Source: Sphingobium chungbukense (lineage in GTDB: Bacteria > Pseudomonadota > Alphaproteobacteria > Sphingomonadales > Sphingomonadaceae). Taken from it: a stretch of DNA of 64,000 nucleotides. Below the pieces are notes generated by a model. It was not told where the DNA came from, did not search any database, and saw only the letters and a program-made list of their open reading frames with translations. A program made the translations under genes and the position numbers. This document shows, piece after piece, positions 51,668 through 59,595 of the stretch; position 1 is the stretch's first letter; every line of letters starts with the position of its first letter. Where the stretch lies: the NCBI RefSeq assembly GCF_001005725.1, contig NZ_LBIC01000003.1:496001-560000 (forward strand). The letters run 5' to 3'.

Positions 51668-53430
51668 TCTTCTCCGAAGATGGCAGGGAGGACGATGTAG
51701 AAGCGCGATTTGCCGATGCCGGGGACAGTGACCGGGACCGAATACTTGCCCGCGCCATCGACGCCGAGGAAACCGCGAGCAGCCAGCACTTGAGCGACCG
51801 ATTTGGGGTCCATGCCTTGGCAGACTTCCCCTTTCCATGTCGCGGCCGGGATCAGATATTCCCGCCGCTCCATGGCATCGGCACGCCAGAAGCCAGCCCG
51901 ATTATAGATCGGCGCGGACGTGTCATCATGGACCGGCTGGAAGCGGGACATGCCATGCGAGATGAGAAAGGCGCGGACCTGATCGGTTGCCGCCTCATCC
52001 TCCGCCGCGCCGACGCCACCGCGAGCAGCGAGCCAAGCGGTGAATACCTTTTTCGCCGCATCGATCGACACGCCTTCACCCCATGGCAGCACGCCGAGGC
52101 GGGCGGCTGTTTCGCCAGCAGCAGCAATCAGGCCGAACCGGCGACAGGCCCGCGATACCTGACCGTTGCCGCCCTTGGGCATGTTCTCTGCCACGAATGC
52201 ATCAATGCCTTGGCGGACGCCCTGCGCGACCACATCAAGCCGACCAATGAGGCGCTCGACAAAGGCCGGTCCCGCTATCCCATAGGATTCGGCCGCACCC
52301 GCCTTGATGATCCGGGACAGTGCTTCGCCCGTCGCCGCCCCATGCAGAGTTTCGAACAAGCCGAGACCTTCGCCCGCGTCCGCCTCGATGTCGAGAATGC
52401 GGACCTCCTGACCCGCAGCGGATCGGCGGCCCCGTCCGTCAGACTTCGCATGATCGCTCAGGCTGATTTCACCCGACGACAGGAAGAATGCCCGCCAGCG
52501 CTTCGCGGCCTTCGCTTCACCCGATTGCGAGGCGCGGGACTTGCCCGTCCCGTTCGCCAGAAGATAGGCCACGCTGCCCGCTTCCTTCGCGTCTAGCTGG
52601 GCCAGTTCATCCAAGATCAGCAGGGTTTCATTGGCCTGCTCCGCCAGCCCTTCCAGCCCGTTCTGGGTTGCGCGCCACTGGCGGACAAAGGATGGCGGAC
52701 CCCATACCGACGCCGCCGCAAGGAGCGTGGTGGATTTGCCGATGGATGACGGCCCCCGGAAGTGGACGCCGCCACCTTCCTCCCCGATAGCGGCCAGCAG
52801 CGGCCCGACGAAGGCGGAGGCGAGCGCCACGGCGATGCGACTGTTGCCGACGCCATAAACGGCAACGGACTTCTGCCACTGATCTAGAACCCCGCTCACC
52901 CGATATTCGTGGTCGAGCGCCGCCGTGCCCTGATAGACCACAAGATGCCCATCTTCCCCGATGGTGCGGTCAGGCAGAGCGAAAGCGCCATCGGTCCAGC
53001 CCACCCGCGTTACGGCACGGGCGCGATCTTCTACCCGGATCGAGGCGAGGAATGTTTGCAGCGCATTGCGGTGGCTGGTTCTGGGGCTGACATAAAGCCC
53101 GCCGTCCAGCAGGGCGGAACGGACCTCGCGACCGTCGCCCGCCATCAGCGAACGGGGCAGCGACCATTGATGCTCCACCCCGTCATCGTCGCGCCAGCGC
53201 AGGAGCAGACCCCATGCCTGGCTGTTGCGGTCGCGGGTCTGGGCCACCACGCGCACCGGCCCCGCGATCTTCTCCGGACCTTCGCCGCCGTCGAAATAGA
53301 GGCCGTCAGGCTTGATATGATAGCCGCTGGGTAGTTTCGGCTCCCGCTTCGACCCGATGTTGATGGCGTCGGCCAGCGCCGCGTCATCCTTCATGTCCGC
53401 CATGTCCATGGCAGTTGCGACCTTAGCCAT
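51664..53430 (-). CDS. DUF927-domain ATPase (replication helicase-like)
   Basis: The 588-residue protein has a DUF927 domain (about 90-400) with a Walker A-like GPSSIGKSTTLLAAASVWG and a Walker B region LLILDELAQLD, flanked by conserved FFLSSGEISL. DUF927 proteins are helicase-like ATPases of phages and integrative elements, often paired with Toprim primases. ATG 53430 overlaps the Toprim gene stop by 8 nt. Confidence 0.85.
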   Translation of the reverse strand: MAKVATAMDMADMKDDAALADAINIGSKREPKLPSGYHIKPDGLYFDGGEGPEKIAGPVRVVAQTRDRNSQAWGLLLRWRDDDGVEHQWSLPRSLMAGDGREVRSALLDGGLYVSPRTSHRNALQTFLASIRVEDRARAVTRVGWTDGAFALPDRTIGEDGHLVVYQGTAALDHEYRVSGVLDQWQKSVAVYGVGNSRIAVALASAFVGPLLAAIGEEGGGVHFRGPSSIGKSTTLLAAASVWGPPSFVRQWRATQNGLEGLAEQANETLLILDELAQLDAKEAGSVAYLLANGTGKSRASQSGEAKAAKRWRAFFLSSGEISLSDHAKSDGRGRRSAAGQEVRILDIEADAGEGLGLFETLHGAATGEALSRIIKAGAAESYGIAGPAFVERLIGRLDVVAQGVRQGIDAFVAENMPKGGNGQVSRACRRFGLIAAAGETAARLGVLPWGEGVSIDAAKKVFTAWLAARGGVGAAEDEAATDQVRAFLISHGMSRFQPVHDDTSAPIYNRAGFWRADAMERREYLIPAATWKGEVCQGMDPKSVAQVLAARGFLGVDGAGKYSVPVTVPGIGKSRFYIVLPAIFGEE

Positions 53431-54328
53431 TATTGCTGTCCTCCCGAACCGGAAGCGCCACACGTCCACCAACTGCCTGAGCAGCGGCGCGGGCGGCTTC
53501 CAGCCCCACATTTGCTTTGATTGTCGGATGGTCGATCAGGTGCGCGTCATCGTCCGCGAGGATCACCAGATCGCAGTCAGGATAGGCGGCCTGCATCGCC
53601 AGTGCGGTTGCCGTCAGGTTCTTAGCGGAGAAGCCGACTGCCACCGCATGACCCGTTGCCCGGCGCGCAGCGGCACAAGTGGCAAATCCTTCCCCGACCA
53701 TCACCACCGCGTCAGGCTGGCCGATCAGGGAGAACAGGCCCGCTTGCCTGCCGCCCTTGGCAAAGCGCTTCGAACCATCGGGCGCGATGGCCTGGAGGTT
53801 CCAAAGCACCCCGCCAGCATCGAACATCGGCACCAGCAGGCGGTTGCCTTCCTGCCGCAGCCCTTCACCCGATACCCGCTTGCGGATGAGATAGGGGTGG
53901 CTGGGATCGGCGCTTTTCGCATTGGCCCACCGGTCCCGGCATTGCTCGGCCGCCTCGCCTTGTTCGGCCAGCTTGGCGGCATCCCGCTTCGCCTTTTCTG
54001 CGCGGTAACGGGCGGCGCGCTCCCGACGCTCCTTTGGCGTCAGGCGCTCGACAGTACCAGCGCGCCACCGTTCCGATATTTGCAGGCGATAATTGCCGAA
54101 CGCCCCGGCTGGGGTGGCGTCCATATGCAGGATCGCCCAGCCATTGCGCTTGCCCTTGCCGTCACCATCGCATGCGAAGCGGATCAGGTCAGAGCCAAGG
54201 CGATCCGCGATAGGTTCGGCGGGACGCATCCCTGCCGCTTCCATGGCCGATAGGAAGGCCGCGACCGTATCTTGTTCCATTGGTGCGGAACGATATGGGC
54301 GTTGAGTCCGATAGGAAAATTCCCTCAT
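53423..54328 (-). CDS. Toprim-domain primase-like protein
   Basis: The 301-residue protein has an N-terminal region (about 20-110), a middle helical segment with RYRAEKAKRDAAK, and a C-terminal Toprim domain (about 195-295) with VVMVGEGFATCAAA (catalytic Glu) and LVILADDDAH (Asp triad). With the DUF927 ATPase it would provide replication priming and unwinding for the island. It lacks a CHC2 zinc domain. Confidence 0.85.
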   Translation of the reverse strand: MREFSYRTQRPYRSAPMEQDTVAAFLSAMEAAGMRPAEPIADRLGSDLIRFACDGDGKGKRNGWAILHMDATPAGAFGNYRLQISERWRAGTVERLTPKERRERAARYRAEKAKRDAAKLAEQGEAAEQCRDRWANAKSADPSHPYLIRKRVSGEGLRQEGNRLLVPMFDAGGVLWNLQAIAPDGSKRFAKGGRQAGLFSLIGQPDAVVMVGEGFATCAAARRATGHAVAVGFSAKNLTATALAMQAAYPDCDLVILADDDAHLIDHPTIKANVGLEAARAAAQAVGGRVALPVREDSNNG

Positions 54329-54597
54329 GGCTCGACACCTCCCGCCATATGAGCGCGGATCGCATCGGGGATATAGACCGCCGCTTTCCCGTCCAATTCC
54401 TCACGGTTCAGCCGGTGGGCGGCACCTATGGCCGCCTCCGCGCTGTTGAAGGTGGCGAAATATCCCCAGCTATCCCCGGAGCGGCTTTCATGCCCGATCT
54501 CGAAATGCCGGGGGTTCCCCATCCAGATATGAATGGTTCCGCCCGCCGCAGGTTCTTGCGCTGCATCGGGGCGGAAGAAGGCGACGACTTCACCCAT
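54325..54597 (-). CDS. Small hypothetical protein
   Basis: The 90-residue protein has MGEVVAFFRPDAAQEPA and a domain with GYFATFNSAEAAIGAAHRLN, an alpha/beta fold. It overlaps its neighbours by 4 and 8 nt. The start at 54597 fits these overlaps. No family recognised. Confidence 0.65.
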   Translation of the reverse strand: MGEVVAFFRPDAAQEPAAGGTIHIWMGNPRHFEIGHESRSGDSWGYFATFNSAEAAIGAAHRLNREELDGKAAVYIPDAIRAHMAGGVEP

Positions 54598-54910
54598 GGA
54601 CCGCCTCCTGCCGCTGATATTCGGGCAGAACCCAGACGATGCTGGAAATACCTGCCTCGCTCTTGCGGCGCATGCCGCTGTCCACGATGGCTTTCTTGAT
54701 CCGCAATTCGCTGGTGCGGGGACGAACGCGGAAGCGCTCCCAGCCCAGACGCGCCGCAATTTCGTCGCCGGTCGCGCCCTGGCTGGAAACCTCCGCCAGT
54801 ACCTTGAGAATCTGCTGTTGGAGATGAGGGACAGACGGCGCGATGAAATCGGCCGCCGCCATCGAAGTGTCGATGGGGTAAGCGCCCGGATGGTTCGGAT
54901 AATTAGACAT
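54590..54910 (-). CDS. Winged-helix-like small protein
   Basis: The 106-residue protein has a helical middle followed by TGDEIAARLGWERFRVRPRT and SELRIKKAIVDSG, resembling a winged helix. It may bind DNA, perhaps as an accessory replication or regulatory factor. It overlaps both neighbours by 8 nt. Confidence 0.65.
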   Translation of the reverse strand: MSNYPNHPGAYPIDTSMAAADFIAPSVPHLQQQILKVLAEVSSQGATGDEIAARLGWERFRVRPRTSELRIKKAIVDSGMRRKSEAGISSIVWVLPEYQRQEAVHG

Positions 54911-55112
54911 GATCGACCTCCCCGAAGCAGAGGGACAGGATCAGGTCGCCCAGGCTGGGCGAAACATGGCAGCGCTCCATCAGATATTGCGTGCGCCAGT
55001 GAGGGCGGGTATCCTGTTCTGCATCGTGGTTGACGAAATTTGCGGGGCTGGACGGAGTAGAGGCCGTCCGGCCCTTGCGTTTCTTGGGGTCATCCCTCGA
55101 CTTCCCTGCCAT
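54903..55112 (-). CDS. Small hypothetical protein
   Basis: The 69-residue frame has a basic N-terminus (KSRDDPKKRKGRT) and a C-terminal helix (SPSLGDLILSLCFGE). ATG overlaps the excisionase-like gene by one base (TGATG) and the end overlaps the next gene by 8 nt. Support comes from this overlap pattern. Confidence 0.6.
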   Translation of the reverse strand: MAGKSRDDPKKRKGRTASTPSSPANFVNHDAEQDTRPHWRTQYLMERCHVSPSLGDLILSLCFGEVDHV

Positions 55113-55318
55113 CAGGCGGCCGCCGCGTAATCAGGCATGGAAGTGATGAACGCGTCCCAAGCCGCATGCGGAACAATGGTGCGGCGACCATATTTCTTGG
55201 CCTTCAGGTCGCCGCGTTTAATCGCCTCATAAATCTCTGAACGAGAGATCGGGCCATGAGCAGCCAAGAATGCAATGGCATAGCCGAGTGGGGGCTGTGG
55301 TGCGGTGCTATCGCTCAT
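55112..55318 (-). CDS. Excisionase-like HTH protein
   Basis: The 68-residue protein has a MerR/AlpA-type HTH (about 22-60: GPISRSEIYEAIKRGDLKAKK then GRRTIVPHAAWDAF). This is the size and motif of recombination directionality factors and of AlpA-like regulators. Near the integrase it probably directs excision and may start the leftward operon. Confidence 0.75.
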   Translation of the reverse strand: MSDSTAPQPPLGYAIAFLAAHGPISRSEIYEAIKRGDLKAKKYGRRTIVPHAAWDAFITSMPDYAAAA

Positions 55319-55395
55319 CTTTATGTCCCTGTGCGTCCAAGCGGGATTGCTCGGACGCTGCGGGACAAATTTCCGCTGCGCCTATCGTGTAATCA

Positions 55396-55599
55396 CTAGC
55401 GGTTACATCGAATTACTGCCGGGGGTATTTCGGGCGGGAAACGAGAGTGGCCGGATCGATCCAGCATTTCGCCAGTCAGATATTTGCGCTGGTCGTCGCT
55501 TAACTGCCAAGCCTCCGCAATTTCAGAGGCATATTCTCTAACATCTTCCTCCGGCCACCTGATCCATTCCGAAATGTCGACTAATTCTATAGCCGTCAT
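55396..55599 (-). CDS. Small acidic protein coupled to the integrase
   Basis: The 67-residue acidic protein (VDISEWIRWPEEDVREYASE) overlaps the integrase stop by 4 nt (ATGA), so it should be made together with it. A role in modulating recombination is possible but not shown. No domain recognised. Confidence 0.6.
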   Translation of the reverse strand: MTAIELVDISEWIRWPEEDVREYASEIAEAWQLSDDQRKYLTGEMLDRSGHSRFPPEIPPAVIRCNR

Positions 55600-56870
55600 T
55601 GTTTCGATCCCAAGGACGCAACGGCGCCAGGCTGAACAATACCCATCCCCGCGATATTAGAGCGCACCATGTCGGCTACATGGCTTGGGGCCAAATGTGC
55701 GTAGTGCTTGCGGGTAATCCGCTCGTCCTTGTGGCCAAGCGCCTCCGCGATGATCGCCATCGGTACGCCGCGCAGAGCAAGACGCGCCCCATAGGTTCGG
55801 CGCAGATCGTGAAAGGAGGCTGCTGGGGCCACGCTTCCCGCCGTGCATGCATCAGTCATGCGCCTTATTTGCTGGGCGTCGTTCCAACGCTCACCAGTCG
55901 GGCCGGGGAATACCAGATCATCTCCCTTCCTGCCCGCCATCTGCTGCCGAAATAGTTCTACGCCCTCGGCTTCCAGATACACGACGCGGGGAGCCGCGCC
56001 TTTTGTCTCCTGAAGCCAAGCAGTACCGGCCAACAGATCGACATCGATGCAACAGACCCGGCGCAATTCGCCCCACCTTGCGCCGGTAAGCAATGACGCT
56101 TGAACAATCGGCCGAAATTCTGGTCCCGCCGCATTGACGACCCGGCGCGCCTCATCGTCGGTCAGGTATCTAAGCCTTGCGACCTCAACACCCTTAAACG
56201 GCTTAACAAGGCGCCATGCTGAATCGGACGGCACCTTCCGCCTGTTGAATGCATAGTTGAGGGCCGCCTTAAGCACGGTCATATCGCGGTTCGTGGATGC
56301 CTTGCGCTTCCTCCGATCCTCATCCGTGTCTAGCGTGCGATATTTCTGCTCGTCAGCACCTTTGGCGGTTCGCAAACGCGCTGGTGTCTTTGCCCTATCA
56401 CGCTGGAACTTCTCAATGTGATCAGTAGTGAGTTGGTCCATTCGGATATGACCTAGCGCGGGGCGGATGAATTTCTCTATCCGCCGTTTGGTATTGACCA
56501 AATCTTTTCCGGCGAACCCCTCAATATATTCGTCAAGCACATCGCCCACGGTGTAATTTGCTTTCACCTTAGGACCGCCCTGACGATCTTTCAGCCATTC
56601 TCGCGCCTTGTCCTGCGCCTGCCTGTAATCAAGTACGCCGGTGGCATCGGCATCCTGGGTATCGTCGGCCTCCCCCAATGTCGCTTTCTCATAGCCGCCC
56701 GCCTTCCCCGGAGGCCTGTAGCGGGCAACCCATTTCGCCACCTTCTTTCCACGGTAATAGCCAAGGTGAAATCCCTCGCTCATCAAAGCCCAATAAGGTT
56801 CTTGGCGAACCGCGAGTCTGGAGCGCGCAGCGCGGGTTTCTAGGCGATGATCACGAACTGAACGAGCCAT
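55596..56870 (-). CDS. int: Tyrosine recombinase/integrase
   Basis: The 424-residue phage-type integrase has an N-terminal arm-binding region (about 25-60), a core-binding domain (about 105-215) and a catalytic domain with all six residues visible: R265 (LTGARWGELRR), K290, H354 and R357 (SFHDLRRTYG), H380 (LGHKDERITRKHY) and Y390. ATG 56870 has GAAGG upstream; longer frames run into the attR repeat and are artefacts. It lies next to attR, and its start is adjacent to the candidate arm sites. Confidence 0.93.
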   Translation of the reverse strand: MARSVRDHRLETRAARSRLAVRQEPYWALMSEGFHLGYYRGKKVAKWVARYRPPGKAGGYEKATLGEADDTQDADATGVLDYRQAQDKAREWLKDRQGGPKVKANYTVGDVLDEYIEGFAGKDLVNTKRRIEKFIRPALGHIRMDQLTTDHIEKFQRDRAKTPARLRTAKGADEQKYRTLDTDEDRRKRKASTNRDMTVLKAALNYAFNRRKVPSDSAWRLVKPFKGVEVARLRYLTDDEARRVVNAAGPEFRPIVQASLLTGARWGELRRVCCIDVDLLAGTAWLQETKGAAPRVVYLEAEGVELFRQQMAGRKGDDLVFPGPTGERWNDAQQIRRMTDACTAGSVAPAASFHDLRRTYGARLALRGVPMAIIAEALGHKDERITRKHYAHLAPSHVADMVRSNIAGMGIVQPGAVASLGSKQ

Positions 56871-56878
56871 TTTGATGC

Positions 56879-56901
56879 CTTCGGTAATGCATCGGTAATA
56901 T
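56879..56901. promoter_or_regulatory. Candidate integrase arm-type sites (right)
   Basis: CTTCGGTAAT at 56879..56888 and TCGGTAATAT at 56892..56901 are two copies in direct orientation, matching the copy at 41101..41110 near attL. They overlap the likely integrase promoter, which would couple integrase binding with autoregulation. Confidence 0.5.
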
Positions 56902-56993
56902 ACACACCCGGACAGTAGCAGACAACCAGCGACATAAAACCAAGATATTGCGCGCTTCGCAGCGTCTGGGTATGTCCACCGATGTGTAGGTAG

Positions 56994-57043
56994 CGGCCCT
57001 CTCACGGCTGAAACACGGGTTCGATTCCCGTAGGGGTCACCAA
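56994..57043. repeat. attR direct repeat
   Basis: Exact 50-bp copy of the tRNA-Glu 3' end at 41002..41051, preceded by island DNA and followed by chromosomal DNA. Confidence 0.93.
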
Positions 57044-57118
57044 TAGCATCAATGGATGGGATGGATGGTGAACCAGGAAATTGGTCCATCTCCTTTATCC
57101 ATGGATTCTTCCCGAAAA

Positions 57119-57658
57119 TCAGCCGCTTACGCTCAAATGCGCTGAAATCCTGAAGCCATTCCCCTGTCCGATCGTCGACCCCGATGAAATGCGAACGGTC
57201 GCGTTCCCGTCGGCGTTCGGCCTCAAGAACGGTTCAGCCCATTCGACCAAGCTAATCAGATGATCAAAGCCCGCGCAGCGTTTCGAGACGGCGTTCGCCG
57301 ATGATGCGCGCAGTCTCCTCTTTAATGCGGTCTCCTCGTTAACGATGCACAATAGCCCACCGACCGCTCCCTCGGCTATGTGCAGCGGACTGTAGGAGAA
57401 GCTGTGGCAGGCCCCCTCGGGGAAACCGCTCCGCTCAAGCAGCAGCAACGCCTTGTTCCAAGTCGCCTCGCCGGCGCGCGACCTGATCAGCCACCTCGTC
57501 ATTGACTTCGGACCGGACCCCGCGGAACGGATGGCCGAGCATGGCCGGATGCTCGATGCCGAACGTCGGGATATCGGCATCATCCTAGAAGAAGCTGAGC
57601 TCTTCACCCCACCCCAGCCATGCCGGAGATCGCCGTCACCGCGCGGGAACGGGAGCAA
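57119..57658 (-). pseudogene. Remnant of a PAS-domain hybrid sensor kinase
   Basis: The leftward DNA encodes two out-of-frame pieces of one PAS domain. The first is in another frame (GEELSFF, a stop, then DDADIPTFGIEHPAMLGHP). The second has GEATWNKALLLLERSGFPEGA and SYSPLHIAEGAVGGLLCIVNE. In sequence they match the N-terminal sensor part of phytochrome-like or HWE/hybrid kinases found in Sphingomonads. A stop codon, a frameshift and the missing kinase domain show it is decayed. It lies 76 bp from attR. Confidence 0.65.
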
Positions 57659-57700
57659 TCCGCATGCCCCTCCCCCCGGACGGGCATGCGCGGTAAAGCG

Positions 57701-58249
57701 TCAGTTCGCCTTGCTCAGATCCACCTTCTCGACCCATTCGGGATAGAAGGTCGGCTCCCGGTTCGACCAGCCCACGGCGGTCGCCGCTGCCTCACTGATC
57801 GACTGGAGCAGCGCGCGGCGCTTTTCGGGATGCAGATGCGGCAGGCTCGCGGCCGCGCAGAAGGCACCCGGCAGCCACGGCCGCGCCCCCGCCCCCAGCA
57901 ACCGCTCGTAGAGAAAGCGATAGGCTGAAAAGCTGCTCAGCCGATCCTGGCCCAGGTCGAAGGCGGAGATCGTCACCAGCGGCGCCATGAACGGCTCCAT
58001 CTGATCGAGGCCGCTGTCATCGGGCACGCGGGCCTTGATCTCCTCAAGGCGGCCGTAAATCCGCGCCTGCGCACGGATGCTGGCTTCCTCCACCATGTCG
58101 CGCGACCACAGCTTCATCGCATCGCGCCGATGGAGGCCGATATCCAGCGATCTTCGGATATAGCGCTGCGTGGCGGCCGGGAAGCTGGCGAATTCACGCA
58201 ATTCCGCCAGTGTGATGGCCCCGTCCGCAGGTCTTGCACTCGTGCCCAT
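57701..58249 (-). CDS. Hypothetical protein, 182 residues
   Basis: No recognised domain. The protein is mostly helical with ELREFASFPAATQRYIRRSL, a region that resembles linker helices, and LSSFSAYRFLYERLLGAG. ATG 58249 has GGAGG 8 nt upstream, which decides against the starts at 58255 and 58282. It lies downstream of the ModE-like regulator on the same strand with a 217-bp gap that may hold its promoter. Confidence 0.65.
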   Translation of the reverse strand: MGTSARPADGAITLAELREFASFPAATQRYIRRSLDIGLHRRDAMKLWSRDMVEEASIRAQARIYGRLEEIKARVPDDSGLDQMEPFMAPLVTISAFDLGQDRLSSFSAYRFLYERLLGAGARPWLPGAFCAAASLPHLHPEKRRALLQSISEAAATAVGWSNREPTFYPEWVEKVDLSKAN

Positions 58250-58466
58250 GCTCATGCCCTCCGACTTTAAGTCGACCGACAAACCATGCGCCCAATATGG
58301 TTTCTACAAGATTAAGCGCCGGTTGCCCCGACAGACACAGGGAATCATTTTTCCTTGTGCGGTGCAACATGTAATTTTTGTGAATGCGCCCAATGGATAA
58401 GCGCCACGGCAGGAATGTCCGCCGGCACTCTCGCGCATGGCACATTTTCGGCCCTTTACCGCGCCC

Positions 58467-58811
58467 TCACTCCTGCGCGGCCAGCGGTTCGGCCCGCAGC
58501 ATCCCGGCCAGTTCCGGCCAGTGCACCGCCGCCCCTTCCTGCGCCGCAGCCTGCAAGGCACGGTAGCGCGCCAGCAATGCCTGCCCGAATGGGGTCAGAC
58601 GCGCCCCTTCGGTCGAGGTGGCGACCACCGGCGTCGTCCAACAGCGATTCATGACGTCCACCAGCAACCAGCAGCGGCGATAGCTCATCTTCAGCTTGCG
58701 CCCGGCAGCGGAAATCGACCCTTCGCCGGCGATGGCGTCCAACAGGTCGGCCTTGCCCGGCCCCATGGCGATTTCCTCGCCGCAATAAATCTGGATCTTG
58801 ATCTTCAACAT
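58467..58811 (-). CDS. ModE-type winged-helix regulator without molybdate domain
   Basis: The 114-residue protein matches the N-terminal DNA-binding domain of ModE (GPGKADLLDAIAGEGSISAAG, MSYRRCWLLVDVMN). The C-terminal molybdate-binding (MOP) repeats are absent, giving a single-domain ModE-like (LysR-type HTH) regulator. ATG 58811 is favoured because the sequence preceding it is not conserved. Target and signal are unknown. Confidence 0.85.
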   Translation of the reverse strand: MLKIKIQIYCGEEIAMGPGKADLLDAIAGEGSISAAGRKLKMSYRRCWLLVDVMNRCWTTPVVATSTEGARLTPFGQALLARYRALQAAAQEGAAVHWPELAGMLRAEPLAAQE

Positions 58812-58888
58812 CGGCCCAACCATAGCGTCGCCTATGCCATGGCGGCGCGAAGAGGCCAATGCGCCTTTCCCGCGAAACGGCTACGCCT

Positions 58889-59137
58889 TCAGGCCCGCCG
58901 CTCCAGCACGGCCCCGATCATGCTCCGCCACACCGTCACGTCGCCCGCCTGCGCCATCTGCGCATCGGGTTCGCGCAATGTGTGCAGGATCGCATAGGCG
59001 TCATCGACATGGTTCTGCCAACTGGCATCGACTGCGCCCGCCGCGTGCGGATCGCTGCCCTCGCCGTTCAGGCTGAGCTGGCGCCCGGCCAGGACACGGG
59101 CAATGCGTTCGATCGCGGGAGTAGCGGAAGTCGGCAT
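58889..59137 (-). CDS. Small hypothetical protein, 82 residues
   Basis: The product contains AIERIARVLAGRQLSLNGEG, VDDAYAILHTLRE and a helical C-terminus. Composition and third-position GC fit a real chromosomal gene. No function recognised. Confidence 0.6.
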   Translation of the reverse strand: MPTSATPAIERIARVLAGRQLSLNGEGSDPHAAGAVDASWQNHVDDAYAILHTLREPDAQMAQAGDVTVWRSMIGAVLERRA

Positions 59138-59222
59138 ATGAACTGGCTCCTCTCACCTGCGAAGGGGCCACATCGGGGCGGCCCCTTGCGAAAAACGATC
59201 ATATCACGATTTCCCGCTCCGT

Positions 59223-59447
59223 CTATCGCCGGTCCTTCTCCTTGCCCCCGGGAAAGCCGGAAGACGGCACCGGATCGCCATGGTCGCCCGGCGCGGTGGC
59301 GGACGGCGGGTCGGACGCGTCCATCGAATCCTTCAGGCCCTCGTCCAGCTTCTCCTCAGGGGTGATGGCATGGTCCTGCTCGTCGGTGGGCCGCTTGTCG
59401 CCCGCTTCCTCGCGGCTGTTGGGACGGATATCGGTCTTGTCGGTCAT
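59223..59447 (-). CDS. Small acidic hypothetical protein
   Basis: The 74-residue protein is highly charged and disordered, with LDEGLKDSMDASDPPSAT, a variant of the LDExxxxSxPASDPPS motif of many alphaproteobacterial small proteins. ATG 59447 has AAAGGAGAG upstream, a strong site. Function unknown. Confidence 0.65.
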   Translation of the reverse strand: MTDKTDIRPNSREEAGDKRPTDEQDHAITPEEKLDEGLKDSMDASDPPSATAPGDHGDPVPSSGFPGGKEKDRR

Positions 59448-59595
59448 GGCTCTCTCCTTTTCCGATCAACGGGCCAGCGCGGCGGCCGGTTCCGCCCCCT
59501 CGACCGACGCGCTCATCGACCAACGCATGGAACCCTTCGACCAGCTTCACCGCCAAGGGGCGACAGCGCGGACCGCTTGGCCTAGACTTTCGCCC

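Larger units (their letters stand above)
41002..57043. mobile_element. 16-kb integrated phage-like island in tRNA-Glu
   Basis: The region is bounded by exact 50-bp repeats of the tRNA-Glu 3' end (41002..41051 and 56994..57043) and has a tyrosine integrase next to the right end. Gene content is phage-like: excisionase-like HTH, Toprim protein, DUF927 ATPase, HGG-type protein, a truncated virion protein, and many short overlapping genes of unknown function. No terminase, portal, capsid or tail genes remain. It is either a prophage that lost its structural block or a satellite-type element. It may still excise, as integrase, xis-like gene and both att repeats are intact. Confidence 0.88.

Noticed and set aside
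56871-57089. 73-residue N-terminal extension of the integrase
   Set aside because: It is translated from the attR tRNA repeat and chromosomal flank; ATG 56870 has a good ribosome-binding site.
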